Below, piece by piece: positions 7,827-15,600 of a DNA stretch of 64,000 nt. The notes beneath the pieces are model-generated. The model worked only from the letters and a program-made list of their open reading frames with translations, was not told the DNA's origin and did not search any database. Source of the stretch: Shimia_B sp039815465. GTDB taxonomy: Bacteria; Pseudomonadota; Alphaproteobacteria; Rhodobacterales; Rhodobacteraceae. The first letter of the stretch is position 1, and the number at the start of each line of letters is the position of its first letter. Position numbers and translations under genes: made by a program. Location: contig JBCBZG010000012.1 in NCBI GenBank assembly GCA_039815465.1, positions 1 to 64,000 of the forward strand, written 5' to 3'.

Positions 7827-8756
7827 TCAGTCCCCTTTCGCGCCAGCCACATCATCCGGCGCGCTGATGGCGCGTGTGGCCACCGACCGGTCGATGCGCC
7901 GCACCATCCCGCTGAGCGCCTTCCCGGCACCAAGCTCCCAAATCTCGTTCACACCTTGGCTGGCCATCCACGCGACACTCTCGCGCCAACGCACCGATCC
8001 GGTGATCTGCTCAATGAGCAACCCGCGGATGACCTCTGGATCGCTCACGGCTTCTGCGCGGACATTGGCCACCACAGGCACCTTGGGCGCCGCAATCGCC
8101 ACATCCGCCAGCGCGGCTTTCATTACCTCTGCCGCAGGCTCCATGAGCGCGCAATGAAACGGGGCGCTGACGGGTAAGATCACCGCCCGCTTTGCGCCGC
8201 GGCCCTTAGCAAGCTCCACCGCCCGTTCGACAGCGGCTTTGTGCCCCGACACCACAACCTGGCCCGGATCATTGTCATTGGCCGCCTGGCACACATCGCC
8301 CTGCGCCGCTTCTTCGGCCACCGCCTGTGCCGTGGCAAAGTCGAGGCCGAGCAGCGCAGCCATCGCACCCACGCCCACTGGCACTGCGTCCTGCATGGCC
8401 GTGCCACGCGCGCGGAGCAACTTGGCCGCATCGCCAACGGTCAACGCCTGGGCTGCTGCAAGTGCGGAATATTCACCGAGCGAATGCCCCGCCACGTAAG
8501 ACGCGCTGTCCACGCCGACACCTTCGGCCTCTAAGGCGCGCACCACAGCCAGCGACGTTGCCATCAGCGCGGGCTGTGCATTGGCGGTCAGCGTCAGCGT
8601 CTCGATCTCACCGTCCCAAATCAGGCCAGACAGGCTTTCGCCTAGGGCGTCATCGACCTCCTCAAAGACAGCTTTCGCCGCAGGATAGGCCCCGGCCAGC
8701 GCCTGCCCCATCCCAATCGCCTGGGCCCCTTGGCCCGGAAACACCCATGCGCGCAT
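7827..8756 (-). CDS. fabD: Malonyl-CoA:ACP transacylase
   Basis: 309-residue enzyme loading malonyl groups onto ACP. It carries the N-terminal FPGQGAQ motif, the nucleophile elbow GHSLGEY with Ser92, and the later conserved PFHCALM histidine region. The ATG at 8756 is preferred over the GTG one codon earlier because it gives the normal N-terminus. It is the first gene of fabD-fabG; the cytochrome b561 gene diverges upstream. Confidence 0.97.
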   Translation of the reverse strand: MRAWVFPGQGAQAIGMGQALAGAYPAAKAVFEEVDDALGESLSGLIWDGEIETLTLTANAQPALMATSLAVVRALEAEGVGVDSASYVAGHSLGEYSALAAAQALTVGDAAKLLRARGTAMQDAVPVGVGAMAALLGLDFATAQAVAEEAAQGDVCQAANDNDPGQVVVSGHKAAVERAVELAKGRGAKRAVILPVSAPFHCALMEPAAEVMKAALADVAIAAPKVPVVANVRAEAVSDPEVIRGLLIEQITGSVRWRESVAWMASQGVNEIWELGAGKALSGMVRRIDRSVATRAISAPDDVAGAKGD

Positions 8757-8892
8757 CACCCGCTCCCTCGTTTCGGTGTCGTGCGGGATAGCGAAGACGC
8801 GCAGGTTTGCAAAGTGTCTGTGCAGGCCTGCGCTCTATAACCCGCGCCGAACTGTGATACGCTCGTTCCAAACGCACACGACAGGAACGACC

Positions 8893-10092
8893 ATGGCCCT
8901 CACCAACAGCGCCTCAAGCTACGGCACCGTGACCAAGACCTTTCACTGGCTCATCGCTTTGCTCAGTGTGGGGGTCATCGCCACGGGCGTGACCGCGCAC
9001 AACCTTCCTATCGACGACCCGGACCTCCTGGCGCGGAAGATCTGGCTCTATTCCATCCACAAAACCCTGGGTCTCACGATCTTCTTCGTCGCGCTCTTGC
9101 GCATCGCCTGGGCCATTTCCCAACCCAAGCCCGGCATGATCGGCGGCCACACTGGCGTGCAACCGTTTCTGGCAGAGGTTGTGCATTGGGTGCTCTATGC
9201 CTCCCTCGTGCTCGTGCCGCTCACAGGCTGGATGACCCACGCCGCCACCGAAGGGTTCGCGCCGATCAAATGGCCGTTCAGCCAGGACCTCTTTTTCGTG
9301 CCCAACGATCCCGTGCTGGCAGAACGTCTGGCGGGCGCGCACATGCTGTTTGAGCGCGTCATGGTCGCGTCCCTTTTCCTCCACATCGGCGGGGCACTGA
9401 AACATCACATCTGGGATAAAGACGCCACGCTGGTCCGAATGTGGTTTGGCTCACGCGACCTGCCGCAGGTGCCAAAGGCCACCCATGCCGCGCTCCCTGC
9501 AGTCGCCGCCGCGGTGATTTTCGGCGCCGTCGGGACCGCCGCTGCCCTGCAACCGGTCAAGGGCGGCATGGATAGCCCCGCGCTTGAAGCCGTGGCCTCC
9601 GACTGGCGGGTCACTGAAGGGACGATCGCCATTGAAGTCGTCCAGTTCGGCGCGGCCACCGCGGGTGAATTTGCCGACTGGACCGCCTCCATCACCTTTG
9701 ACCCCGACGCTGCGGGTGACGTGAAAGGCAATGCGGAGGTTACAATCGCCATCGGGTCGCTCACGCTGGGCAATGTGACCTCCGACGCGCTCAGCGCTGA
9801 CTTCTTTGACGCGGCGACGCACCCGACGGCTGTCGTGACGGGCGACATCGTAGCCGCGGGCGACGCCTATGAGCTACAAGGCACCATTGATATCAAAGGC
9901 ACCCAGGCCCCGCTCGTGCTGCCCTTCGACCTCGCGCTCGACGGCGACACCGCGCGCGCCACAGGTGCCGTCACACTTGAGCGGCTGACCTTTAACATCG
10001 GGGAAAGCATGCCTGGCGACGACACGGTGGGGTTTGGCGTGGACGTGACCATCAACCTCACCGCCACGACGGCTCCAGAGGACGTGTCCTAA
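8893..10092 (+). CDS. Cytochrome b561 / YceI fusion protein
   Basis: 399-residue two-domain membrane protein. Residues about 10-185 form a cytochrome b561-type di-haem domain with four hydrophobic segments and conserved His (FHWLIAL, SIHKTLGL, HMLFERV, LHIGGALKHH). After another hydrophobic stretch, residues about 215-395 form a periplasmic YceI-like lipocalin domain (beginning DWRVTEGTIAIEV) that would bind an isoprenoid or other lipid. Fusion suggests electron transfer to or from a lipid such as a quinone held by the YceI domain (inference). It converges with a free YceI gene. The ATG at 8893 was chosen because the N-terminus then matches b561 proteins. Confidence 0.9.
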   Translation: MALTNSASSYGTVTKTFHWLIALLSVGVIATGVTAHNLPIDDPDLLARKIWLYSIHKTLGLTIFFVALLRIAWAISQPKPGMIGGHTGVQPFLAEVVHWVLYASLVLVPLTGWMTHAATEGFAPIKWPFSQDLFFVPNDPVLAERLAGAHMLFERVMVASLFLHIGGALKHHIWDKDATLVRMWFGSRDLPQVPKATHAALPAVAAAVIFGAVGTAAALQPVKGGMDSPALEAVASDWRVTEGTIAIEVVQFGAATAGEFADWTASITFDPDAAGDVKGNAEVTIAIGSLTLGNVTSDALSADFFDAATHPTAVVTGDIVAAGDAYELQGTIDIKGTQAPLVLPFDLALDGDTARATGAVTLERLTFNIGESMPGDDTVGFGVDVTINLTATTAPEDVS

Positions 10093-10095
10093 GAC

Positions 10096-10124
10096 AAAAA
10101 AACGCCCCCGGAAAGCCGGGGGCG
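10096..10124 (-). terminator. Terminator between converging YceI-type genes
   Basis: A perfect nine-base-pair stem (CGCCCCCGG and complement, four-base loop) at 10103-10124 is followed on the minus strand by seven U (10096-10102). It serves the minus-strand yceI gene, and the hairpin may also slow transcripts of the b561-YceI gene ending 10 bases away. Confidence 0.85.
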
Positions 10125-10151
10125 CCTTGGATCTGCTTGGGGGGACACGCG

Positions 10152-10718
10152 TTACGACGCGGGGCTCGCCTCAATCGAAATCTCGACCGAAATCTCGTCG
10201 CTCACAAACGGCGCAAAGGCGCCGACACCATAGTCGGAGCGCAGGATCGTCGTTGTCGCGTCAAAGCCTGCGACGGTTTTACCCCGCACATCCGCGACAC
10301 CGTTCAGCACAGCGTCCAGAACCACCTCCGAGGTCATGCCGTTCACTGTCAGGTTGCCCGTGATCAGTGCGGTCTCATCGCCCGTGATCTCGACCCCGGT
10401 GGAGGTGAACTCAACCATCTTGCCGTCCATGCCGTTGAACCAACGGTCCCCGGCCAGGTGGCCCTTAAGCGTGGGGTCAACGAGCATCGCATCCAGTGGC
10501 ACCGAGGCACTCACGCTGGCGGTGGAGGGGTCGTCGACATCGAGCATCATCGAGCCATCCACCTCAAAAAACATCCCGTAGGTGGTCGAAAAGCCGCCAT
10601 GGCTCCACCCAAATTTGATGGCGGAGTGGGTGGGGTCAAAAACGAACTCTTCGGCGTCAGCAAAGGCTGCGCCTGCGGTGAGAGCTGCCATCGCAGTGGC
10701 AAGGGCGAGGTGTTTCAT
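10152..10718 (-). CDS. YceI family periplasmic lipid-binding protein
   Basis: 188-residue exported protein of the YceI/lipocalin-like family. A signal peptide (MKHLALATAMAALTAGAAFA, residues 1-20) is followed by FVFDPTHSAIKFGWSHGGFSTTYG, the typical YceI opening, and the beta-rich remainder. Family members bind polyisoprenoids in the periplasm; the ligand here is unknown. The ATG at 10718 is preferred because it gives the signal peptide and has GGGGGAG nearby. Its position end to end with the b561-YceI fusion suggests related roles. Confidence 0.9.
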   Translation of the reverse strand: MKHLALATAMAALTAGAAFADAEEFVFDPTHSAIKFGWSHGGFSTTYGMFFEVDGSMMLDVDDPSTASVSASVPLDAMLVDPTLKGHLAGDRWFNGMDGKMVEFTSTGVEITGDETALITGNLTVNGMTSEVVLDAVLNGVADVRGKTVAGFDATTTILRSDYGVGAFAPFVSDEISVEISIEASPAS

Positions 10719-10820
10719 TGGGGGAGATCCTCCAGTTTCAGATAGGGAGGATATGAAGCAGCCAGCGCGCTGCGGCAATGTGACCAGCCTCACATCACCT
10801 GTTTGTGTGCGCAGCCCACC

Positions 10821-10866
10821 CCCTCCCCTCACCCCCAACCCCCTCTCCCGAGGGAGAGGGGGCTTT
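10821..10866. repeat. C-rich palindromic intergenic repeat
   Basis: A run of C-rich sequence ends in a near-perfect 11-base-pair palindrome at 10839-10862 (CCCCCTCTCCC and its complement). The same style of CCCTCTCCC/GGGAGAGGG element recurs between genes in many proteobacteria (recalled, not searched). It lies between two minus-strand genes and has only a short U run, so it is a weak terminator at best. Confidence 0.55.
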
Positions 10867-10915
10867 GCCTCGCTCTATCGGGGGTCCGCTTGAGAGGGCG
10901 ACTAAGGTATGCGCC

Positions 10916-11383
10916 CTAGCGGAGCGACGCTGCGGTTGCGGGGTCAAGCTCCACCGTGGCCAGGATCGACCCGTCGCGCGCGAAAAGTTCGACACTGCAA
11001 TCGTTCAATTCCATCCCGCCTAACGCATCAAAGGGGATCACATCGACCTCAGGCCGCCCCCGCCCCGCCCGCGAGGTGATGCGCGCAACGGAGTCGACAA
11101 AGTCGAGCTCCACATCGCGGTCCGTGCGCTCGCGCGCGCCCCGTGCCATGCCAAGCGCGACCATCAAAAGCGCAACACTTACCGCTGCCTTCAGGGCGAG
11201 CGTATCGAGCCCGCTGTCGCCCGCTGGCAACGCCCAGATCACCGCCGCCGACAGCGCGGAGGCCACCGCAATCACCGCTTTGACCGGGCGCATCACGGCG
11301 TCCTGACAGCGCAGCCCATCGGGCCCGCTGAGAACGTTCATTGGGACGCCGTAGGCGTTATCACTCTCTGCGGTATAGGCCAT
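10916..11383 (-). CDS. Hypothetical membrane protein
   Basis: 155-residue protein not recognised. Two adjoining hydrophobic segments (about residues 33-52 and 62-80) predict a membrane hairpin, followed by an Arg-rich patch and a soluble C-terminal beta-like domain (residues 90-155, VELDFVDSVARITSR onwards). The ATG has GAGGG upstream. A CtrA-like sequence with one mismatch (TTAA-N7-GTAA, 11410-11424) lies 27 bases upstream of the start. It diverges from the ribosomal protein operon. Confidence 0.65.
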   Translation of the reverse strand: MAYTAESDNAYGVPMNVLSGPDGLRCQDAVMRPVKAVIAVASALSAAVIWALPAGDSGLDTLALKAAVSVALLMVALGMARGARERTDRDVELDFVDSVARITSRAGRGRPEVDVIPFDALGGMELNDCSVELFARDGSILATVELDPATAASLR

Positions 11384-11581
11384 CTGTTGCCCTCGTTGGC
11401 TCTGCTGCGTTAACCGTTTGGTAACGCTGGCGTCGGGGCAGCATTGGGGCGGGCTTGCGAAACTCCTGAGGCTATGTCATGACGCGCCATCCGCGACCGA
11501 GCTGAACCGGCGTACCTCTCGTGCATTGCCCGCGGACCTTATGGCAACGCTTTGAAGTCGCTTCGAAAAATTGGAGATATC

Positions 11582-11962
11582 ATGCCGCTCTACGAGCATG
11601 TATTTATCGCGCGCCAGGACTTGTCCTCCGCGCAGGCTGAAAGCCTTATCGAACATTTTGGTACCGTCCTCGCCGACAATGGCGGGAACCTGCTCGAAAA
11701 CGAGTATTGGGGTGTCAAAACGATGGCCTACAAGATCAACAAGAACCGCAAGGGCCACTATGCGTTTCTGAAAACCGACGCCCCTGCGCCTGCGGTTCAG
11801 GAAATGGAGCGTCTGATGCGCCTCCACGAGGACGTGATGCGCGTGCTGACGATCAAAGTTGACGAGCACGCCGAAGGCCCGTCCATTCAGATGCAAAAGC
11901 GCGAAGAGCGTGACCGTGGCGACCGGGGCGACCGCCCGCGCCGCGACCGCGAACGCTCGTAA
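11582..11962 (+). CDS. rpsF: Ribosomal protein S6
   Basis: 126-residue small-subunit protein beginning MPLYEHVFIARQDLS, with the conserved YWGVKTMAYKINKNRKGHY region. The C-terminal tail (about residues 100-126) is an Arg/Asp-rich low-complexity extension, as in many alphaproteobacteria. The ATG has GGAG seven bases upstream. It heads rpsF-rpsR-rplI. The 198-base leader before it may hold the S6:S18 autoregulatory RNA known from other bacteria, but I could not identify that fold. Confidence 0.98.
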   Translation: MPLYEHVFIARQDLSSAQAESLIEHFGTVLADNGGNLLENEYWGVKTMAYKINKNRKGHYAFLKTDAPAPAVQEMERLMRLHEDVMRVLTIKVDEHAEGPSIQMQKREERDRGDRGDRPRRDRERS

Positions 11963-11974
11963 GGAGGACCTGAC

Positions 11975-12202
11975 ATGGCTGCAAAACCATTTTTCCGCCG
12001 TCGCAAAGTGTGCCCGTTCTCCGGGGATAACGCACCCAAGATCGACTATAAAGACACCCGCCTGCTTCAGCGCTACATCTCTGAGCGCGGCAAAATCGTG
12101 CCATCGCGCATCACGGCCGTGTCTGCCAAAAAGCAACGCGAACTGGCGCGCGCCATCAAACGCGCCCGCTTCCTCGCGCTTTTGCCCTACGCCGTGAAGT
12201 AA
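11975..12202 (+). CDS. rpsR: Ribosomal protein S18
   Basis: 75-residue small-subunit protein, partner of S6 on the platform of the 30S subunit. Motifs FFRRRKVCPFSG, DYKDTRLLQRYISERGKIVPSRITAVSAKKQREL and the basic C-terminus are standard. It lies 12 bases after rpsF with an AAGGAGG-type ribosome-binding site. Confidence 0.99.
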   Translation: MAAKPFFRRRKVCPFSGDNAPKIDYKDTRLLQRYISERGKIVPSRITAVSAKKQRELARAIKRARFLALLPYAVK

Positions 12203-12212
12203 GGAGAGAGAC

Positions 12213-12836
12213 ATGAATATCATCCTCCTCGAACGCGTGGCAAAGCTCGGTCAGATGGGCGACGTGGTCTCTGTGAAAGAAGGCTACGCTCGCAACTTCC
12301 TGATCCCGTCTGGCAAAGCGCTGCGCGCCAACGCCTCCAACATTGCACGCTTTGAGGCCGAAAAGGCCCAGCTCGAAGCCCGCAACCTGGAGACGAAATC
12401 CGAAGCAGAAGACCTCGCAGGTCGCCTGGACGGTCAGCAGTTCGTGATCATCCGCTCTGCATCCGACGCGGGCGCGCTCTACGGCTCCGTCACGCCCCGT
12501 GACGCAGCTGACGTTGCAACCGCGGGTGGCTTTAGCGTCGACAAAAAGCAGGTCATCCTGACCGCTCCGATCAAGGAGCTCGGGCTGCACACGGTGACGG
12601 TCGCGCTACACCCAGAGGTCGAAGTGTCGATTGCGCTGAACGTTGCACGCTCCGAAGAAGAGGCCGAACTGCAAGCGTCCGGTAAGTCGATCCAAGAGCT
12701 CGCCGCCGAAGAAGAAGCCGCAGCAGAGTTCGAGATTTCCGAACTCTTCGACGATATCGGCTCCGCTGCCTCCGACGACGACGATCTCGACCCGCGTGGC
12801 CCAGCGCCGAGCGACGACGACAACGAAGTCGCCTAG
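12213..12836 (+). CDS. rplI: Ribosomal protein L9
   Basis: 207-residue large-subunit protein. The N-terminal domain (MNIILLERVAKLGQMGDVVSVKEGYARNFL, residues 1-30) and central helix are conserved. The C-terminus beyond about residue 150 is an acidic, low-complexity extension (EEEA and DDDD runs), making the protein longer than the roughly 150 residues of E. coli L9; such tails occur in this family. It is the last gene of the operon and is followed by a strong terminator. Confidence 0.98.
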   Translation: MNIILLERVAKLGQMGDVVSVKEGYARNFLIPSGKALRANASNIARFEAEKAQLEARNLETKSEAEDLAGRLDGQQFVIIRSASDAGALYGSVTPRDAADVATAGGFSVDKKQVILTAPIKELGLHTVTVALHPEVEVSIALNVARSEEEAELQASGKSIQELAAEEEAAAEFEISELFDDIGSAASDDDDLDPRGPAPSDDDNEVA

Positions 12837-12857
12837 ACCGCGCCACAAGAAAATGAA

Positions 12858-12886
12858 AACGCCGCCCCAACCCGGGCGGCGTTTTT
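12858..12886 (+). terminator. Terminator after rplI
   Basis: A ten-base-pair stem (AACGCCGCCC with GGGCGGCGTT, six-base loop) followed by a U run, 21 bases after the rplI stop. It ends the ribosomal protein operon. Confidence 0.9.
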
Positions 12887-12967
12887 CGTTTCGCAGAACC
12901 GATAGGGGATGGCGGGCGGGGCGATCCGGGGGGCGTCAGCCCATCGGCAGCGCCGCATCGCCAACCC

Positions 12968-13468
12968 TCACATCGCACGCAACATCGCACCAATCTTGCG
13001 CACCGTATTCGCGTTCCGCATCGTTCCCACGCCCAAACTGCCAAGATCAAGCTTGGAACGTCCCATCCCGCTGGGGAAATGGATATAGACCACACCTTCC
13101 CCCAGCACGATCACCTCATCCACACACCCTTTCGGCACCCGCCCAGCGGTCATGCTATCCATAATCAAACAGCCCACCTGATTGCCCGGGGCGTCGCCAA
13201 AGGGCAGCCCTGCCTCCATAGCCCACATCTCCTCCGCAGTGCGGATAAACACGCCGACCGGACGTCCAAAGTACCGCTCCAAACCGGCGCTCAGCTCCGC
13301 CGCAGCACGCTCCGCACCTATTTCGGTCTCAAACACTAAATTTCCGCTTTGGATATAGGTCGCAACCCGCGCGAACCCCGCCGCTTCCGCGATGGCGCGC
13401 AGCTCCGCCATGGGGAGCTTTCCCTGGCCGGCCACATTCACCGCCCGCAGAAACGCCGCGTACCGCAA
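12968..13468 (-). CDS. DUF1697 family protein
   Basis: 166-residue cytosolic protein of the DUF1697 family: N-terminal YAAFLRAVNVAGQGKLPMAELR, then ATYIQSGNLVFET (about residues 36-48), and a C-terminal half ending in NANTVRKIGAML. No biochemical function is established. The start codon is TTG with AGGGG/AGG just upstream; no ATG gives the family N-terminus. It begins 10 bases after the stop of the secreted-protein gene, so the two are probably co-transcribed. Confidence 0.85.
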   Translation of the reverse strand: MRYAAFLRAVNVAGQGKLPMAELRAIAEAAGFARVATYIQSGNLVFETEIGAERAAAELSAGLERYFGRPVGVFIRTAEEMWAMEAGLPFGDAPGNQVGCLIMDSMTAGRVPKGCVDEVIVLGEGVVYIHFPSGMGRSKLDLGSLGVGTMRNANTVRKIGAMLRAM

Positions 13469-13478
13469 ACGCCTACCC

Positions 13479-14030
13479 CTACATCAGAGGTGCGCCCATC
13501 GAGAGCGCGGTAAAGACCCGGATGTAATCCCCGGGCGACGACCCCGCCCAATAGACCCAAAGCCGCTCCGGCAGCTCCTCATCGATCCACGCGTAATCCC
13601 CCTGCTCCAACCCGCGCAGCTCGGTGCTGATGTACTCCACGCCGGTATTGGCCAAGAAATCTGTCGCATCCATGGAAGCTGGCAGGGCCGCAATGCCCAA
13701 GATCGGCGCGTCAAAGTCGACATAGCCCACCTGCACCCCGTTGATACTGTCAAAGAATACGTAGTGGCTGGCCACTACGGTCCCCGCGGCAATCACACCA
13801 TCCTCACCGCCAATATCCACAAGGATTGGCGCATCAAGCGTGATGTTTTGATCCTCGTCAAAGCCATAAAGATGGTCGGTGTTGAAATTGTCTTCCCCCA
13901 CCGAAAACCGCGCCGCAGTGTCGAGCTTTACGAACTGCCCGTCCCCCGTCTGGCGAATAACCCCGCCACCGAGGATCGTCGCCTCCGCCGCCCCGGCCAC
14001 GAGAAGTGGAAAAAGAAAAAGCCCCCGCAT
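13479..14030 (-). CDS. Secreted protein of unknown function
   Basis: 183-residue exported protein, family not recognised. A short signal peptide (MRGLFLFPLLVAGAAEA, residues 1-17) precedes an acidic beta-rich body with repeated GQ/VDIGG-type turns and no cysteines in the mature part. The start codon and the signal-peptide codons lie inside the intrinsic terminator that follows tig: the ATG is at the edge of the loop and the U tract encodes Leu/Phe residues. Start alternatives upstream (to 14066) lack a signal peptide. Expression would need terminator read-through or a promoter of its own. Confidence 0.6.
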   Translation of the reverse strand: MRGLFLFPLLVAGAAEATILGGGVIRQTGDGQFVKLDTAARFSVGEDNFNTDHLYGFDEDQNITLDAPILVDIGGEDGVIAAGTVVASHYVFFDSINGVQVGYVDFDAPILGIAALPASMDATDFLANTGVEYISTELRGLEQGDYAWIDEELPERLWVYWAGSSPGDYIRVFTALSMGAPLM

Positions 14031-14041
14031 AACGCGGAGGC
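14011..14041 (-). terminator. Terminator downstream of tig, overlapping a start codon
   Basis: On the minus strand an eight-pair stem (GCCTCCGC with GCGGGGGC, one G-U pair, five-base loop) at 14041-14021 is followed by five U, C and four more U-rich positions. It lies about 120 bases after the tig stop. The ATG of the next gene (14030-14028) begins in its loop. Confidence 0.75.
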
Positions 14042-14097
14042 TATCAAACCCACTGGGCAAACCCACTCACAAAACCGTCAGCGGGCGGGGGCCTTTT

Positions 14098-14151
14098 GGG
14101 ACGGTGGGCGGGGCGCCTTTGCCCGCAAGGGCAAACAGCGCCGTCCCGCCG
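14098..14151. repeat. Long palindromic repeat, copy A (loop GCAA)
   Basis: A 27-base left arm and 23-base right arm form a long imperfect hairpin with a perfect seven-pair tip (TTTGCCC/GGGCAAA) around the loop GCAA. Both arms are identical, base for base, to those at 44224-44277, where only the four loop bases differ (ATTC). This copy is intergenic, eight bases beyond the tig stop. Confidence 0.9.
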
Positions 14152-14158
14152 GACCGTT

Positions 14159-15490
14159 TTACTCTTCTTCGAGCGCTTCAACCGCCTTTTGAAGATCGTC
14201 TTTGGAGATCTCTTTCTCGCTCACCGTGGCAAGCTCAAACACATAATCGACGACCTTGTCCTCGAACACCGGCGCGCGCAGCTGCTGCTGCATCTGCGCG
14301 TTCTGCTGAACGAATTCAAAGAACTGACGTTCCTGGCCCGGATATTGACGCGCGGCGGCCATGATGGCCTGCGTCATTTCCCCGTCAGACACCTCAACCT
14401 CAGCCTTGCGCCCGATCTCGGCGAGCAACAGCCCAAGCTTCACGCGGCGTTCAGCCAGCGTGTTGTGCTCGTCGGTGGGCTCGATCTCTGGGTGATCGTG
14501 GCCCTCAACGTCCGGGTTTTCCTCGTGCCACAGCTGATGGGCGATCTGACCCGCTTCCGCGGCCACAAGCGAGGGCGGCAGATCAAACGTGACAACCTTG
14601 TCCAGCTCGTCAAGCAACGCCCGCTTTTGCACAGCCCGCGCCGCGCCCGCGTATTCCGCTTCCAGGCGGTCTTTGATCTGCGTCTTCAGCGCATTGAAAT
14701 CCTCTGCGCCGTATTGCTTGGCCAACTCGTCATCAAGCTCCGCCGGGACGGGCTTTTTCACCGCTTTGATCGTGCAGGTGAACACGGCCTCTTTGCCCGC
14801 CAGATGCTCCGCCTGATATTCCTCAGGGAAGGTCACTGTGACGTCTTTTTCTTCGCCCGCGGTCGCGCCAACAAGCTGCGCCTCAAACCCCGGAATGAAG
14901 GAGTTCGAGCCGAGCACGAGCGGGTAATCCTCCGCCGCGCCGCCCTCAAACGCTTCGCCGTCAACCTTGCCGAGGAAGTCCATGGTGACCTGATCACCGT
15001 CCTCAGCCGCCGCGCCTTCGTCGCGATCCGCCCAGTTCTGCGCGTTCTCGGCGAGTTGCCCCAGCGCCTCGTCCACGGCGGCGTCATCGGCCTTTGCCAC
15101 GAGCTTTTCGAGCGTCACGGCCTTCATGTCCACGTCCGGGATCTCGGGCAGCGCTTCATAGGTCATCTCGACCTCGACATCGTCGCCGGGCTTCCAACCC
15201 TCATCGGCCATTTTGACGTCGGGCTGCAGCGCGGGGCGGTCGCCGGAGTCTTCAAAATGCTTGGACATCGCGCCGTCGATGGTCTCCTGCAGGGCCTCGC
15301 CCAGCACGCGGTCGCCAAACTGCTTTTTCAGCAGCGCAAGCGGCACCTTACCCTTGCGGAAGCCCTTCATTTCCACGTCCGGCTGGGCTTCTTTCAGTTT
15401 CTCGGTAACTTTGTCGTCAAGCTCGCTCGCGGGGAGGCTAATCTTGTAGCCGCGCTTGAGACCTTCGTTGAGTGTTTCGGTGACCTGCAT
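14159..15490 (-). CDS. tig: Trigger factor
   Basis: 443-residue ribosome-associated chaperone and prolyl isomerase. The N-terminal ribosome-binding domain starts MQVTETLNEGLKRGYKISLP and contains the KGFRKGKVPLALLKKQFG signature (about residues 42-59). The FKBP-type domain spans about residues 160-245 (DQVTMDFLGKVDGEAFEGG, SFIPGFEAQL). The helical C-terminal substrate domain follows. Length is typical. The palindromic repeat and terminator follow the stop codon. Confidence 0.98.
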   Translation of the reverse strand: MQVTETLNEGLKRGYKISLPASELDDKVTEKLKEAQPDVEMKGFRKGKVPLALLKKQFGDRVLGEALQETIDGAMSKHFEDSGDRPALQPDVKMADEGWKPGDDVEVEMTYEALPEIPDVDMKAVTLEKLVAKADDAAVDEALGQLAENAQNWADRDEGAAAEDGDQVTMDFLGKVDGEAFEGGAAEDYPLVLGSNSFIPGFEAQLVGATAGEEKDVTVTFPEEYQAEHLAGKEAVFTCTIKAVKKPVPAELDDELAKQYGAEDFNALKTQIKDRLEAEYAGAARAVQKRALLDELDKVVTFDLPPSLVAAEAGQIAHQLWHEENPDVEGHDHPEIEPTDEHNTLAERRVKLGLLLAEIGRKAEVEVSDGEMTQAIMAAARQYPGQERQFFEFVQQNAQMQQQLRAPVFEDKVVDYVFELATVSEKEISKDDLQKAVEALEEE

Positions 15491-15600
15491 GTCGTCCTGT
15501 CCATCGCATTGGGGGCCGTGGAGGCGTCCACGGCGGTCAAAAGATGCGGCGGTGTAGGGGCGCGCGGACTGGGACGCAAGCGGGTTTCCTGCGGGCTGGT

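Noticed and set aside
11384..11581. S6:S18 leader RNA before rpsF
   Set aside because: The region is suitable, but I could not place the conserved fold, so it is not listed as a feature.
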